Shown: piece after piece, positions 29,471 through 40,989 of the stretch
How the letters are laid out: each line of letters opens with the position of its first letter
Numbering within the stretch: the stretch's first letter is position 1
Made by a program: the position numbers and the translations under genes
The notes under the pieces: model-generated
The model's input: the letters and a program-made list of their open reading frames with translations, nothing else
Database searches by the model: none
What the model was told of the DNA's origin: nothing
Assembly: GCF_901933205.1 (NCBI RefSeq)
Contig: NC_044601.1
Location: 27,900,944-27,964,943 of the forward strand
Reading direction: 5' to 3'
DNA: 64,000 nucleotides
Source of the DNA: Camarhynchus parvulus
Taxonomy: Eukaryota; Chordata; Aves; Passeriformes; Thraupidae

Positions 29471-31256
29471 GATTCTTTTTGTGTGAGCTCAATGACTATG
29501 TGCTACACAAACCTGAATATATACATTGGTCCTTCTTGGGGAAGCAACAGCTGTCACGAATACATGGCTTGTATTAATTTGTTCATACTCTGTGCATTGT
29601 CCTCCTGTACAAAAAAGGCTTGTGCTTTTCCCTTCTCTGCACTAAAGTGCACTTAAAAGATTGTTCTTCAGTCCTTGTCATACTTTTGAAATTAGCATGC
29701 ACCTGATTCCATTAATGTATCTGCACACTATCAAGTCCTTTTGTGGCAAAGCAGATTCGTAGTCAACTGGAGAAAGAGAGCAATACATCTGTCCTCATAA
29801 TAAGTATTTAAAGATGTCACTCTTATTTAAGGAAAATAATTTAGAAATTAATTATGACTTGAAAGATATATTTTCCCACTAAGAAATTGATATTTAAAGC
29901 ATGACTTAAAGCATGTAGAGCCATAATTACAGTGCCTGCCATAGTTTCTGCGCACCAGGATTCTCTTCATCAGACAATTTTTGAATACATCTGTAAGATA
30001 TGAGCTTGGTTATGATACAGGCACTTACAGATGGAACTCTGCACCTGCTAACTAGAATATGGCAGATTTTAGAGAAGCCAGTTTTAACATAATTTGTTTT
30101 CCTGCTGCAGCTTTCTGTGTCATCTTGAATTGGGTGTTTTTGCTGACACAGGCCAACTCCAGTTTTAACACTACTGTCTCTGCCCCTGGACACACCTAGA
30201 AGAAACAATGGCTTGGAGCCAGAAGGTTAGGGATTGGGACATCAAACAAGCTGTAAAAACCTTCTAAGCCTCATTTAACGTCTTGATGTGTAGGAGCTGT
30301 TCTTTGCACTTGTGTTGCCCTAGCTGAACTCTACACTCTTAAAGTAGCCTATATGTTATGTTAAGACAGCAGACACTGAAAGGTCACTTCTGGGAAGAGC
30401 TGAGGCCAGCTTTACCTCTGGTGCTGCATGGCAGTGTGGGTGCTTCCTATCAGAGTGGAATTCTGTTGGATGGGTTGCTTTGCCAAGAGCAGGCAGGGCA
30501 GTTCCATGATTCCATGACACTCTTCTCCTGCCTGTGTAATCATAAGCCTTCCTCAAAGAGAGTGCCTGCAGAAAGACCACAGGATAGCAGCCCTTGCTCA
30601 GTATAGCGCGCAGTCTGAAGCAGTACTATGCCATGAACCTTGGGAACATGCTCACCTGGAGTAGTTTTCCCACCCGAAGCCACCAGATTATGCACAGAGA
30701 TCTGTTCTGGGCAGTTACTGCCCAGGTGGAATGGGTAAGGTCTGCCCTGAGGCAGCCGCAGGGTAGAACAGGACAGGTCTTGTCTTGCCTAGCTGAGCAA
30801 GGTTCGTGGCCTGCTTGTGCCTATGAAGGGACCCTCAGGCCTCCGACAGGCCAGCACTACAGATATTTGGGTCCAGATGTAATGACTGGCTATAGTGAAA
30901 ATAAGTGTTCACAGGAAAATATTGCAGGGGCTGGAGAGAAGGGCCATGGGAAGGAAATGGATTGTTTACTGGCACACCTGTGGATCACTTTCTGTGTGAG
31001 ACAGCCATGCATGTGGATCAAGGCAGCGCAGGTGCTGAAAACTAAATACTACCTTAGGCTGCCTTTGTGGTGAACTGTCCATGGGGGTTGCAATTAGCAG
31101 TTGGAGGCAGTCAGTCTGGCCACTGTCTTGGCCTGCCACCCAGCAGGTACTGCCATTTTGTTCTCCTACTTTCCCCTCCATGAGGAGAGCCTGTCGTAGT
31201 GCTGCACCCCTCTTCCCTATGCACAAGCATGAACTTACACTTTGCTTTCCTTGCAG

Positions 31257-31440
31257 GAGCAGCCAAGGTTTTATGCATATGAAGCTGACGAAAACCAAAG
31301 AGAAATACATCCTGGGTCAGAACAGCCCTCCATTCGACAGTGTTCCTGAAGTCATCCACTACTACACTACAAAAAAGCTGCCTATCAAAGGAGCAGAACA
31401 CTTGTCCTTGCTCTACCCTGTGGCTGTACGGACTCTCTAA
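31257..31440 (+). CDS. SHB: SHB terminal coding exon: second half of the SH2 domain and stop
   Basis: The first base completes the Lys codon split by the last intron; the frame then runs SSQGFMHMKL, through the EKYILGQNSPPF segment and the helix SVPEVIHYYT, to KLPIKGAEHLSLLYPVAVRTL with TAA at 31438-31440. This completes the SH2 domain (central strands, second helix and C-terminal strand). The ending VAVRTL fits SHB; I recall SHF ending VAIRTL. The four exons together give 692 nt, an uninterrupted frame of 229 complete residues plus stop, so the gene end appears intact. No frameshift, stop or splice defect is visible. The start of this exon follows a pyrimidine-rich tract and GCAG. Confidence 0.95.
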
Positions 31441-33251
31441 TAACCTAGTCTCACCCCTTCCTGTGGATGGGAGGTGAGAGATAAGCTGGGTTGCACAGAA
31501 TTCATTGCCAGAATTAGGAGCCTGAGTCTATGATGGAGAGAAGTAGCATTTAGTCTTGTGAATGTGGGCTCTCTGCAGAGTTGTCTGTGAGACTCTGTGT
31601 GTGATACACTTGTGCTGCAGCATGCCTCTAGAATTGTATTGCTGCGTAAGAGAAAGAACACTTATTTTAATGCAAGGAGAGCAGATAGCCTTCCCAGACT
31701 TTCTGTGTGAATGAAAGTGCTTCCCAACAAAAGTTCTTCCTTCATGCTTTGAGAAGAATCAACAAGTTCTTCTCAGCAGTAAAAAACCGACAACTTGTAT
31801 TCTCTTGCTACCCTGAGAAACTTCTCCATGAGAAAGAGTAACCTTACTCTGAGGGACCCTAGGGTGTTCTTGATGGACCTGAGAAGGAGTTGCTTAGCAA
31901 GCAAATCTCTGGCTCTGGTCACATAGTTTGATGGGTTTGGGATTTTTTTAATGCGGTTTCTTAGGGTAGTCAAATATTGAACTTCTGTTAGACACACAAT
32001 CTTAAAATAGTTTTGTGAGAGCAAATCATGGTCAATTACTTATGAATAGGGGATGTAATTAAACAGTAGTTTGTTATATATTTTTATCCTTTTTGGTACA
32101 ATAATCTCTTAATGTTTACTGTCTTCATTTTCAAGTTTCATTTGTAGGTACAGGCAGCTAATTCTGTTTGGGGCAGTTACACCACAATGTTTTAAGTAGT
32201 TAGGATAAGTAATTTTGATATGTGGGTTAGTATTTATGCATGAGGGTGGTCAAAGGCTTTTATAAAGCTTTAGTAGGCAAAATCTTCACTTGCTCATTCA
32301 TCTGGATCAAACAGCTGTCCTACTGATGTAGCAGGCTAATGTGTATCACACTGCCTTTCCACAAGATGGCTTTTGCAGCTGTGAGAATTGCAGTATGTTG
32401 CAGAGCAGAATTTTGTTTTTCTGGTCTACCAAGGCATTCTTAAGCCATAGCCCCACTGGCATATACCTTCTGGCCAGTGCTCTTTTTCACCATGAGCAGA
32501 AGCCTGCCTCCTGCTGTATTTCAGTCACTGTCAGCCAGAAGCACTGTGGAAGCTGCTCTGTATCTTAGTCCTGCCTACTCAGTGCCCATGTACTTGGGAC
32601 ATATTTTTTACATGCTCTGTATGCTCATTCAGTGAGATAAGTGAAAAATTATAACTGTACACAAGCTGGAACTGGGGAATCTATAGCCTTGTAGTCCTCA
32701 TGTTGTGCCATCTCCCACATACATCTAGAATGTTGTGTATTAACCCATCAGCTGGTATAGTAGCAAACTGGTTGTATGCAGGTTATGTATTTTACAGACA
32801 GCAATAGGACTGTGAAATTGTGTGCTATTTAATTCAGCTTTCTTAGCTACTACTATTTTTTATGTATGCTTAGAAAGAAGTGCAAATCTGAAAATTGTGA
32901 TGGAATAACCACTTATTGCCTGTAAAAGTAGTTCTTCATGGTATTGTTCAATCTGTTAAGAACCTCAAGGATGACCCATATACTCTCACTGGTGCTAAAT
33001 ATTGTTTCCTTTTAAGCCTGCCTTATTCTTTAAATGGCATCCAATGCAGATTGAACAGAAGTTGATCATACGTGTGTAGAGCCCAGTGTCATTTTGTGCA
33101 GCAGTGGTAGTGGGTCAAACTGCCTGTCTTACCCAGAATCGGAAGTTGCATTGAAATAGGTTTTCCAGCTTTCCGAGGAGGGTGGCTCAGTGGAGGAGAA
33201 AGAGACAACATTCCTTTCCAAGTGAAAACAAACATCCCCTTTTTGTGTACT

Positions 33252-33709
33252 TGATGCCTTGAGAAGGCTGACCTAGAACAGATGCTAGACAGAGTTAAAG
33301 AATAAAGTACGTATTTATTAAAAGGCCTTAAAGAATACACCATGGGCAGTGTAAGAGCCTGGCCAGGGCTACACCCAAGATGAACCCAAAATGGTCACAA
33401 AATGGATGACCAGTCACAAGGTGTCACACTTTTATAAGTTTTGATCCATTAGCATATTGGAGTTAATTGTCCAATTATAGATTGAGGTTATGAACTTCCA
33501 TCCTCCTTCTTTTCTCTCTTCAATTCACCATTGTTTATACTTTTTGGGCCTGGAGCTTGTAACAGTTGTCCTTGGTCAAGCTGGAAAAGGAATTGTTTTG
33601 TCTGTCTACCCTGTGAAGAGAACTTACCAACACTTAATATGAAGCTCAGAGCTACACACTAAAACAGCACAGAATCTGAAAAATATGAAAGCTAAAACTT
33701 AAGGCATCA
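33252..33709 (-). mobile_element. Solo LTR (antisense) inside the predicted SHB 3'UTR
   Basis: It is bounded by TGATGCCTT (33252-33260) and AAGGCATCA (33701-33709), a perfect 9-bp inverted terminal repeat with TG...CA ends. The match extends imperfectly a few bases further on both sides. On the minus strand a TATAAAAG box (33430-33437 complement) is followed about 115 bp later by an AATAAA signal (33314-33319 complement), in the U3-R-U5 order expected for an LTR. No internal retroviral sequence adjoins it. No exact target duplication is visible (TGTACT on the left against TGTTAC on the right), so the exact ends are provisional. Confidence 0.65.
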
Positions 33710-34403
33710 TGTTACCTGCCTGCTTTTTTCATTTCCCCAAAGTCTCTACTCTCTTAACATCACTCTACTGACAAGAGCGTACAGGCACTTTTAAGTTAGT
33801 ATATTCTCTCACCAGAGTAGGAGTTTATGAAGGTGGCAGAGTTCACACAGATTAGGAATCAGGTGACATCTGCTCTGAGTCTTGGCCTTTGTGGGCTCCA
33901 GCAAAACTATCATGCCCTTTGGGACAGAAATATGTGTTATTTCTTCTTTTGTGTATTGAATCTGGCATGATTGCTGTTCCATAGTCTTTTTCTTCTTTAA
34001 AGGGAAAAAAAAGTATGCCCCTACTCTAACAGCAATTACCAGTAGAAACCAATAGCATCATTAACCAAGGCCTTGTCTGGCTTCCTTAAGCACTTTGTCT
34101 TTAATTCATGGGGATAACTATTGCACCAGACCTTTCTTGTCATGGGTCTGATCAAAAGTCAGATGAAGCCAGCAAGTGCCATTTTATTGCTGTCTGCGAA
34201 TTTTGGGTTGGGATCCATTGTTTCATACAAATTATGTGAATGTGCATCATATAAATGAGTATACTGCTTATTACAGCTTCAAGGATCAGATCAAGGTTCT
34301 TGGTTCAGGAAGAGGAAATCATCTCAGAACGTATTGGTTGTCCATGGGAAGGTTTTTTTATTATTTTTCTAAAAGACTTTTAGAAAGTACTCAATAATTG
34401 CAG

Positions 34404-34413
34404 AATAAATAAA
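34404..34413 (+). terminator. SHB: Tandem poly(A) signals, likely SHB transcript end
   Basis: Two overlapping AATAAA hexamers (34404-34409 and 34408-34413) are followed within 40 bases by a GT/T-rich stretch (ttttgtttgc...ttgtctctgtttattt). This is the arrangement expected for a vertebrate cleavage site at roughly 34425-34440. Confidence 0.55.
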
Positions 34414-34439
34414 ACCAGGATTTTGTTTGCACTGTAATG

Positions 34440-37419
34440 TTGTCTCTGTTTATTTAAGTGATTGTATGATATTTTTCCAGTGAAGGAATATTCTTCCCAG
34501 ATTTTTTAATGTACAGTGAAAATGCGGTGTGTTAACAGTGTGTAGTATTGCGTATAGGTGGAAGATCTTGTAGTGATCATGCCTATATTGCATATTAAAA
34601 GTTTATTTAAAAAAATATATAAACCTCTCCCTTTTTTTCCTCTGATTGTCCTTATGTACTCAGATTGTCATGAATAGCTAATAATTGAAGCAGCCTTTTA
34701 GAACAACTTGTGTTTATTTGTCTCAACTGTGTTGTGAAAGTAATCACTAGCTTGTAATTTGGAGTCTGGAAAATCATATATCTCAGTTCTACCCTGACTA
34801 ATTCTCTTGATAATGTGCACCTTTACAAGGGCTGACAAGGGTGCATGTATGAATGATATTGCTGATGTCCAAGGAATCCAGTTATTGCTGCTAGCAGCAT
34901 AACACTGGTGAGTCACTTTTTGCAGTCTTTGTAAGAGGTGTTAATTTGGCTTCTATTTTGATGAGTATTTCACAGCATGGTGAAAGCTGTGAACATCTGT
35001 ATGATGTGTAGGAGGGCTTTAGTGGCCAAAGTTGCATTTCACAGCTCCTTCCATAATTGGAAAATCATTTAGGTTTGTGGAAGTACAGTCATCACCATGT
35101 TTTCTCTACTTGATAATAGATTATTGTCTTACTTTGAAATTAAGTCTTCAGAGACAGGATGCAAAGCGCAGGGCTGAATTAAGTGCAAAGGTACAAAACA
35201 GACATTCTTGGCTTCTCAGAGAACATGGCCTGAGGTAAGTATTCCTTTATGTTGTAAGGAAAATGCTTACTGCATGGAGGATGACACATTTGTGTGCTTC
35301 TCCTCAGCATCCCATTGGGTTTTGCACTTTATCTTGATGTCATGGCTCAAGCTGGCAACACAAACATCATGTGGCAGTGTTGGTGGAGTCCACAAATAGT
35401 ATGTTTTATCCAGGCTCTGATTCCATTTTGACACTGCTACGCTACTAAGCTGTACTCTGGTGGACTCGGTCCTCTGCTGCTGTAAGTTACTCATGCTGTC
35501 CTTGGGTGGTACCTCAAGTGGTGCCTGAGCAAAACAAACAAGGTCTTAACAGAATTTTAGATAAACAGATTAAAGACCTCACCCCACACACTATACTCTC
35601 TCCCTGTAGAGAGGGTAAAACAAAACAGATTTGGAACAGAACTGTCTGTAGTCCTGATATGAGCAAGGGGTAAAGGAAATAGAAAGGAGATTCAACTGAT
35701 TTGCATACATTTTTTCTTTTTTAATGATTAGCAATGATCCCACATAAAATACCGCATATTGCTTTCTTTTATTACTTATTTTTGGAGGCCCCAATAAGAA
35801 GAAAAGAAGAAAGTAAGGAAGGAAATCGTAGCAGCTGAACAAAGTTGTTGATCTGAAATGAAGCAAATAGAAGTCCTGCTGAAAAAAAATGTTCATATGT
35901 TGCAAGGGATGACCATGTACAATCCAATTTTCTGCAGCATGTGATTTCCCATCTTGAGCCTTGAGCTTCTTCTGCGAACAAGGTATGCACAATCTAGAGA
36001 TAATGTGGTGACTTCAGTGCTCTGCACCTTGTGTTTAGTTCAGTGATAAGATTAGACCAAACATTGCCTTTGTTTTCAATGTCCCTGAACTGCATTTGTT
36101 GCTACTGACAATTCCAAGACACAAGCTTGGTGAAGCTTGTTGGCAAGTTGATTGTATTAACCCATTCTCCAAGTCTGCCTCCAAGAAACAATGGTTCTTA
36201 CCACAGGAGAAATATCAAGAGGATGGCTGGAAATCTGCTGAGTTGCATAAGTCGCGGGGATGACTGAAATCAATGATGATATATTAATTTCATACTATGA
36301 TGATTGTATGAAATTAATATATAGGAAGTGTTACAGGATTGTTTATAGAGTAATGGCTAGATTGTGTCAGGCAGTATGGGCAGGGCCTGGCTGAAATTTA
36401 GCTATGAAAGAATAGAGAAGGATAACGTAACCCTTACAAGTAAACAGCTTGTTAACTACTGTGAAAGTTGTAAAAGTGTCATGGAGAAAGTGTGGAGATA
36501 CTTTCAGCAAGGGCAGACTGAATTGCAGTGAGGCAGGAGCCAGGTGTGAGATACTGAGAGAATTTGAATACAGGAACCAGGCATTCTCTAGCAGTCTGTA
36601 ATGGATATTGTCCACTGTCTCAAGAGAGACACAGAAGGTACCTACAGGAGGTAACCCAGACAAAGAGATTATGAGGAGAGACTAAAGAAACTTGATGAGA
36701 ATCCAGAGAGATTCAGAAGAGATCTCGAACAAAACCCTGGGGAGGAAAAGGTGAGAATTCAGGAATACCTTGGGAGAAATACAAGGGACCCTGCATCCTT
36801 AGAAACTGCACATGGTAAGGCTGGAACTGCTACACTGACCCTCCTGACTTGTCTCCCAGATTGTGTGGTCTACCACACATGACAAGGACTACACTGATCA
36901 AACTCAATTCTCTTCTGGACTGTCCTGTGGAACAGGAAGGTCATATTTCTCATGGTTGACATCACAGATATCCATGTCTAAAATGTTTTTGAATCTGACT
37001 TCATTTAGACTCTGCACTTTCATTTTAACTTTTATTGCAAAAACCAGCCTTGAACTCTCTATTTCTTATTAATTAACTATTGTTAATTATTTTCAAAGAT
37101 AAAGTTATGTGATATAATTGTGATAAATTATAATAAAAGGATTCCAGTTAGTAACTTTGTATGGCCAGGATGGATCATGGTTTCAACCTGAATATTACCA
37201 GTTCTGTGAAAATAAGGGTCATGTAAATAATGTCTTTGATTTTTATTGTTGGTTCATAATCTCCTTTCAGCACAAACGTAGTAAACTTTCCTCTGAAATC
37301 ATCTTTTTATTTACCTCCAGTAATTAGATCCATTCATAGAGACGGCAGCCTATAAAATCTTGTCATCTGTCTATTTTTTCTACACATTAAGACTATTTTT
37401 ATCTCCACGTAAACATATC
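34440..37419. other. Intergenic, no gene seen
   Basis: A/T-rich DNA without a recognisable coding frame or interspersed repeat. The only structured item is a perfect 17-bp hairpin at 36279-36322. Open frames of up to 133 codons (35591-35992, minus strand) show no domain and are taken as chance. Confidence 0.6.
36279..36322. repeat. Perfect 17-bp inverted repeat with 10-base loop
   Basis: The arm ATATATTAATTTCATAC (36279-36295) is the exact reverse complement of 36306-36322. The 10-base spacer is at 36296-36305. Pairing stops immediately outside the arms. Confidence 0.95.
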
Positions 37420-38176
37420 TATATAGAATCTGTAGGTCATCGAGTCCAACATTTAACCTGACACTTCCAAATCCACCCCTAAATTATGTCCTTAAATGCC
37501 ACATCTTGTAAATATTTCCAGACAGTGGATTGAACCACTTCCCTGAGCAGCCTGGTCTGTGATTCATAGCCCTTCCAGTAGTGAATTATTTCCATATTAA
37601 TGCAGTCTAAACCACCACTGGTGCAACTTGAGGCTGTTTCTTCTCATCCCCTCATTTGTTGGGAGAAAAGGCTGACCCCTACCTCACTAAAACCTCCTTC
37701 CCAGTAGTTGCAGTGTTGAAATTTCCGAGTCTCCTTTTCTACAGGCTTAACACATCCAGTCCCATCAGCTGCTCTTCACAGGACTTGTGCTCCAGACCCT
37801 TCACCAGCAGTTCCATTGCCCTTCTCTGGACACACCCCAGCATCTCAATGTTCTTTCTGAATTGAGGGACCCAGAACTGTACAGAACACTCAAGGCGTGG
37901 CCTCACGAGTGTCAAGTGCAAGGGGCCAGTCACTGCCCTGGTCCTGCTGGTCACACTATTGCTGATACAGGCCAGGATGCCATTGGCCTTCTTAGCCACC
38001 TAGGCACACTGCTTCTTTGTGTTCAGCCACATGGTGGCCATATCACCCCCAGGTCCTTTGCTGGGCAGCTTTCCAGACGCTGCTCCCCATCTGCAGTGCT
38101 GAATGAAGTTGTTGTGATCCCAGGGCAGGACCTGAGATTTGGCCTTATTGAATCTGACACCATTGGCCTCAGCCCA

Positions 38177-38557
38177 TTAATTCAGCCTGTCCAGATCCCT
38201 CTGCAGAGCCTTCCTGCCCTCCAGCAGGTCAACACTCCCGCACAGCCTGGAAAAATGACTGATGGTATGCTCAGTTCCCTCATCCAAACCAAATCCGGCT
38301 CCAGTACTGACCCCTGGAGAAAGCACTTGTGACCGGATGGATGTAGCTCCATTCACCACCACTCTCTGGACGTGGCCATCCAGACACTTTGTTACCCAAT
38401 AAACAGTGCACCCATCCAAGTCATGAACAGCCAGTTTCTCTGGGATAATGCTGTGGGAGAAAATGTCAAAGGCTTTGATCAAGTCAAGGTAGACAACATC
38501 CAAAGCCTTTCCCTCATCTATTAAGTGGGTCACCCTGTCACAGGTCAGGTTGGCCAA
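38177..38557 (-). pseudogene. CR1 reverse-transcriptase remnant
   Basis: This open frame of 126 codons within the antisense CR1 covers the central palm region of the LINE ORF2 reverse transcriptase, marked by [10 protein letters not shown] near residue 23 (family form LDFSKAFD) and by downstream sequence ending LQRDLDRLN. An intact CR1 ORF2 is several times longer and adds an endonuclease domain. Here the frame is open at both ends only by chance, with neighbouring frames shifted and stopped, so it is a dead fragment. Its length shows that this copy has decayed less than the CR1 at 12310. Confidence 0.8.
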
Positions 38558-39282
38558 GTAGCACCTGTCTTCCCTAGATCCTTGCTGGCTGGGCCTGATC
38601 TCTGGTTGTCTGGTATGTGCTGTGTGATGGCACTCAGTGTGACCTGTTCCATGACCTTCCCCAGGCTGACAGGTCTATAGTGGCCCAGCACCATACAGAT
38701 CCTCCTTCCAGCCCTTGTAGAAGGGCATCACATTGGCCAACTTCCAGTCTCCTGGGACCTTCCTGGTTAGCCAGGACTGCTGCTAAATGATTAAAAATGA
38801 CTCAATGAGCTCTTCCACCAGCTCCCTCAGTACCCTTGGGAGGAACCCATTTGGCCTCATAGACTTGTGTGTGTCTAAGCCATGTTTGATTGTTAATTTT
38901 TTCACCTTGGATTAATAGGCCATCATTCTGTTTCCCATCTATGTCTTCCAGATCACCAGATGTATTGATAGAAATATTTTGTCTTTTACTGTGATAGCCA
39001 AATTAAGTTCTAGTTGAGCTTTGGCCCTTTAAACTTTCTCTCCATGCAAATTTGGAACTTGGTAGTCTTTCTGAGTGGAGACACACTTTTTCCAAAGGTC
39101 ATAAACTCTTTTCTTTGCTAATTATAGCCAAAACTCTTGTCCAGACTGGTTTTCTTCCCCCCCCACTCTGCCCCACCCCCATCTCCACCACATGTCTTTT
39201 GGCATTCAGGGAAGGTACTTCTGCACCTCTAAGAGTTTTTTCTTCTAAAATTTTTAGCCTGCCTAGATTCTTTTGTCCTTCA

Positions 39283-39755
39283 AGAATCACAGAGTCCTTT
39301 AGGCTGGGAAAGACCTCTGGACCATTGAGACCATTCTTTGACTGATCACCACCTTGTCAACTAGACCATTGCACCATGTCCTGTGTCCAGTCCTTTCATG
39401 AACACCTGCAAGGGTGGTGACTTCTCCACCTCCCTGGGCAGCCCATGCCGATGTTTAACAACCCTTTCCATCAAGAAATTCCTCCTAATATCCAGTCTGA
39501 ACCTCCCCTGGCACAGCTTGAGGCTGTCCTCTCATCCTGTAACTAATTTCCTAGGAGAAGGGGCCAACCTCCAAGTAGCTACAACTTTCTCTGGGATTTT
39601 TAGAGCAGTAAGGTCACCCCTGAGCCTCCTTTTCTCCAGACTAAACAACCCTAGGTCCCTCAGCCTCTCCTACTAGGACTAATCCACTAGATTTTTAACC
39701 AGCTTCACTGTCCTTCTCTGGACTCACCCCAGCACCTCAATACCTTCTTTGAAGT
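39283..39755 (-). mobile_element. CR1 3' fragment nested inside the longer CR1
   Basis: Starts with 'aatcacagagtcctttaggctgggaaagacctc' (reverse complement of a CR1 3' terminus). It proceeds through 'tgacttctccacctccctgggcagcccatgccgatg', 'aagaaattcctcctaatatccagtctgaacctcc' and 'tctggactcaccccagcacctcaatacc', then stops abruptly where the outer element resumes. It represents a second complete 3' tail about 1.9 kb away from the outer element's own tail at 37420. Confidence 0.85.
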
Positions 39756-39990
39756 TCCTTCCAAGGGACTCTGTCAACTAGGCCAAAGGCTTCCTGACAG
39801 GTTTCCAAGCTGTAGTTCTAACCACATTCCTTAATTTTATCATTTCATGATTACCATGGCCCAGACATCCTCCAGGCATTAGCTGCACCAGTTTTACTGC
39901 TGTTAAGGCTGTTCTTCACCTCTGTCAAGCAAATTAAACTGTCCCTTCCCTTAGTTGTCTTTTGTGATGTCACCATGTGACTGCCTGAAT

Positions 39991-40989
39991 AATTCTGATT
40001 TCAGGGTGCTGAGAATTGGCTGAATGAAAGAGTTTGAGTTGCAGAGTCCATTGTCTGCTCTGTCACTAATAGGAGCCCTTGTGAAGAAAACTAAAGGTGG
40101 GACCATGCTCCTTTTGCACTTGGAAGCTGCATTTAAGTTCAGATTTTGCTACTGACCCCTACCTCTGTATTATCTTTGCTTCTGTAATACATTGCCTTGT
40201 GTCTCGTTGATTCTGATCCTAATCCTGACTCATCACCTTGGTTTTCAGGCTTAGCTTCAGGCTTTCTACATTCCTATGCACCTGCTGTGTTACTACTGGA
40301 ATGAGACTGACTTGCTTGTTCAGAATCATGCCGGAAAAACAAACAAGCAAACAGAAAGACAAACAAAAAATAAGACTGCATCTTGCTCCAGCTGTAGGTT
40401 TTGTTTCTATAGAGGTCATGTGAAAATGGAGCTTGACAGCAAGAAATAATATTCTGGGATGGCCAAAGCTGCTGAATTGGTCTGTTTTTCACACATTGAG
40501 CTGCTGAGTGCTTGCATGTACATCCTTCCTTCAGGTTTTACATCTTTCATTTACAGCTGTGGCCGCCCAGTGTCTGCAGAAGCAGGCTGGTTCATGAGCA
40601 AAACAAAATTTTCCTGCTTTCAAAGAAATGACATGCTAACCAAATCCAGATCAATTATAGTGGGGACTATTAAGATTTCTTAATTTTTTTAAAATCTATG
40701 CTGAATCCTAACTTAATCTTATCATGATTTTTCTACATATTAAATTTTCTTTTTACTGAATCCTAGAATTTTGGTTATTTCAACAACAATAACAATGAAA
40801 ATGGAAAATGTGTTTGGCCTGCTTGTGCCCATTTCGCTTTTTATGTTTGTCTCTCCAGATGCATTTCTTCTTTCCTTTCTTCATCTTAATCTCCCATTCC
40901 TCCTCCTTTTGCCTACCTATTTGAAAAGCTGAAATCTTTTCTGTCTGAAAATCTTTTATTTTCTGAATTCTGTCAAACATTTTGGTTTG
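39991..40989. other. Intergenic, nothing recognised
   Basis: No recognisable gene or repeat. A/C-rich low-complexity sequence occurs near 40334-40372 (aaacaaacaagcaaacag... type). Confidence 0.5.

Larger units (their letters stand above)
31441..34435 (+). other. SHB: Predicted SHB 3' untranslated region
   Basis: The sequence directly after the stop has no further exon or coding content. It is A/T-rich towards its 3' part. The far end is inferred from the tandem AATAAATAAA at 34404-34413. A weaker ATTAAA at 32058-32063, followed by a T-rich stretch, could give a shorter transcript. An antisense LTR (33252-33709) is embedded in it. Extent is inference; transcript reads are needed to fix the end. 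Confidence 0.5.
37420..39990 (-). mobile_element. Long CR1 LINE (antisense), interrupted by a second CR1
   Basis: From left (element 3' end) to right, the + strand follows the reverse-complement CR1 consensus: 'gtaggtcatcgagtccaac', 'cagttccattgcccttctctggacacaccccagca', 'acagaacactcaaggcgtggcctcac', 'cctgtccagatccctctgcagagccttcctgccc', reverse-transcriptase coding sequence, then the upstream segment 'ttccaaaggtcataaactc'. It is interrupted at about 39283 and resumes after 39755 with 'ccttccaagggactctgtcaa' and 'atcatttcatgattaccatggccc'. About 2.1 kb of the outer element is present. A minus-strand frame of 126 codons (38177-38557) contains YLDLIKAFD, the reverse-transcriptase motif. The element is broken by stops and inactive. 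Confidence 0.85.

Noticed and set aside
30594..31073. 159-codon open frame on the + strand just upstream of the last SHB exon
   Set aside because: It lies wholly inside the last SHB intron, has no recognisable domain, and the true exon has its own acceptor at 31256. A G/C-rich intron patch explains its length.
37787..38332. 181-codon + strand open frame
   Set aside because: It is the antisense shadow of the minus-strand CR1 reverse-transcriptase region.
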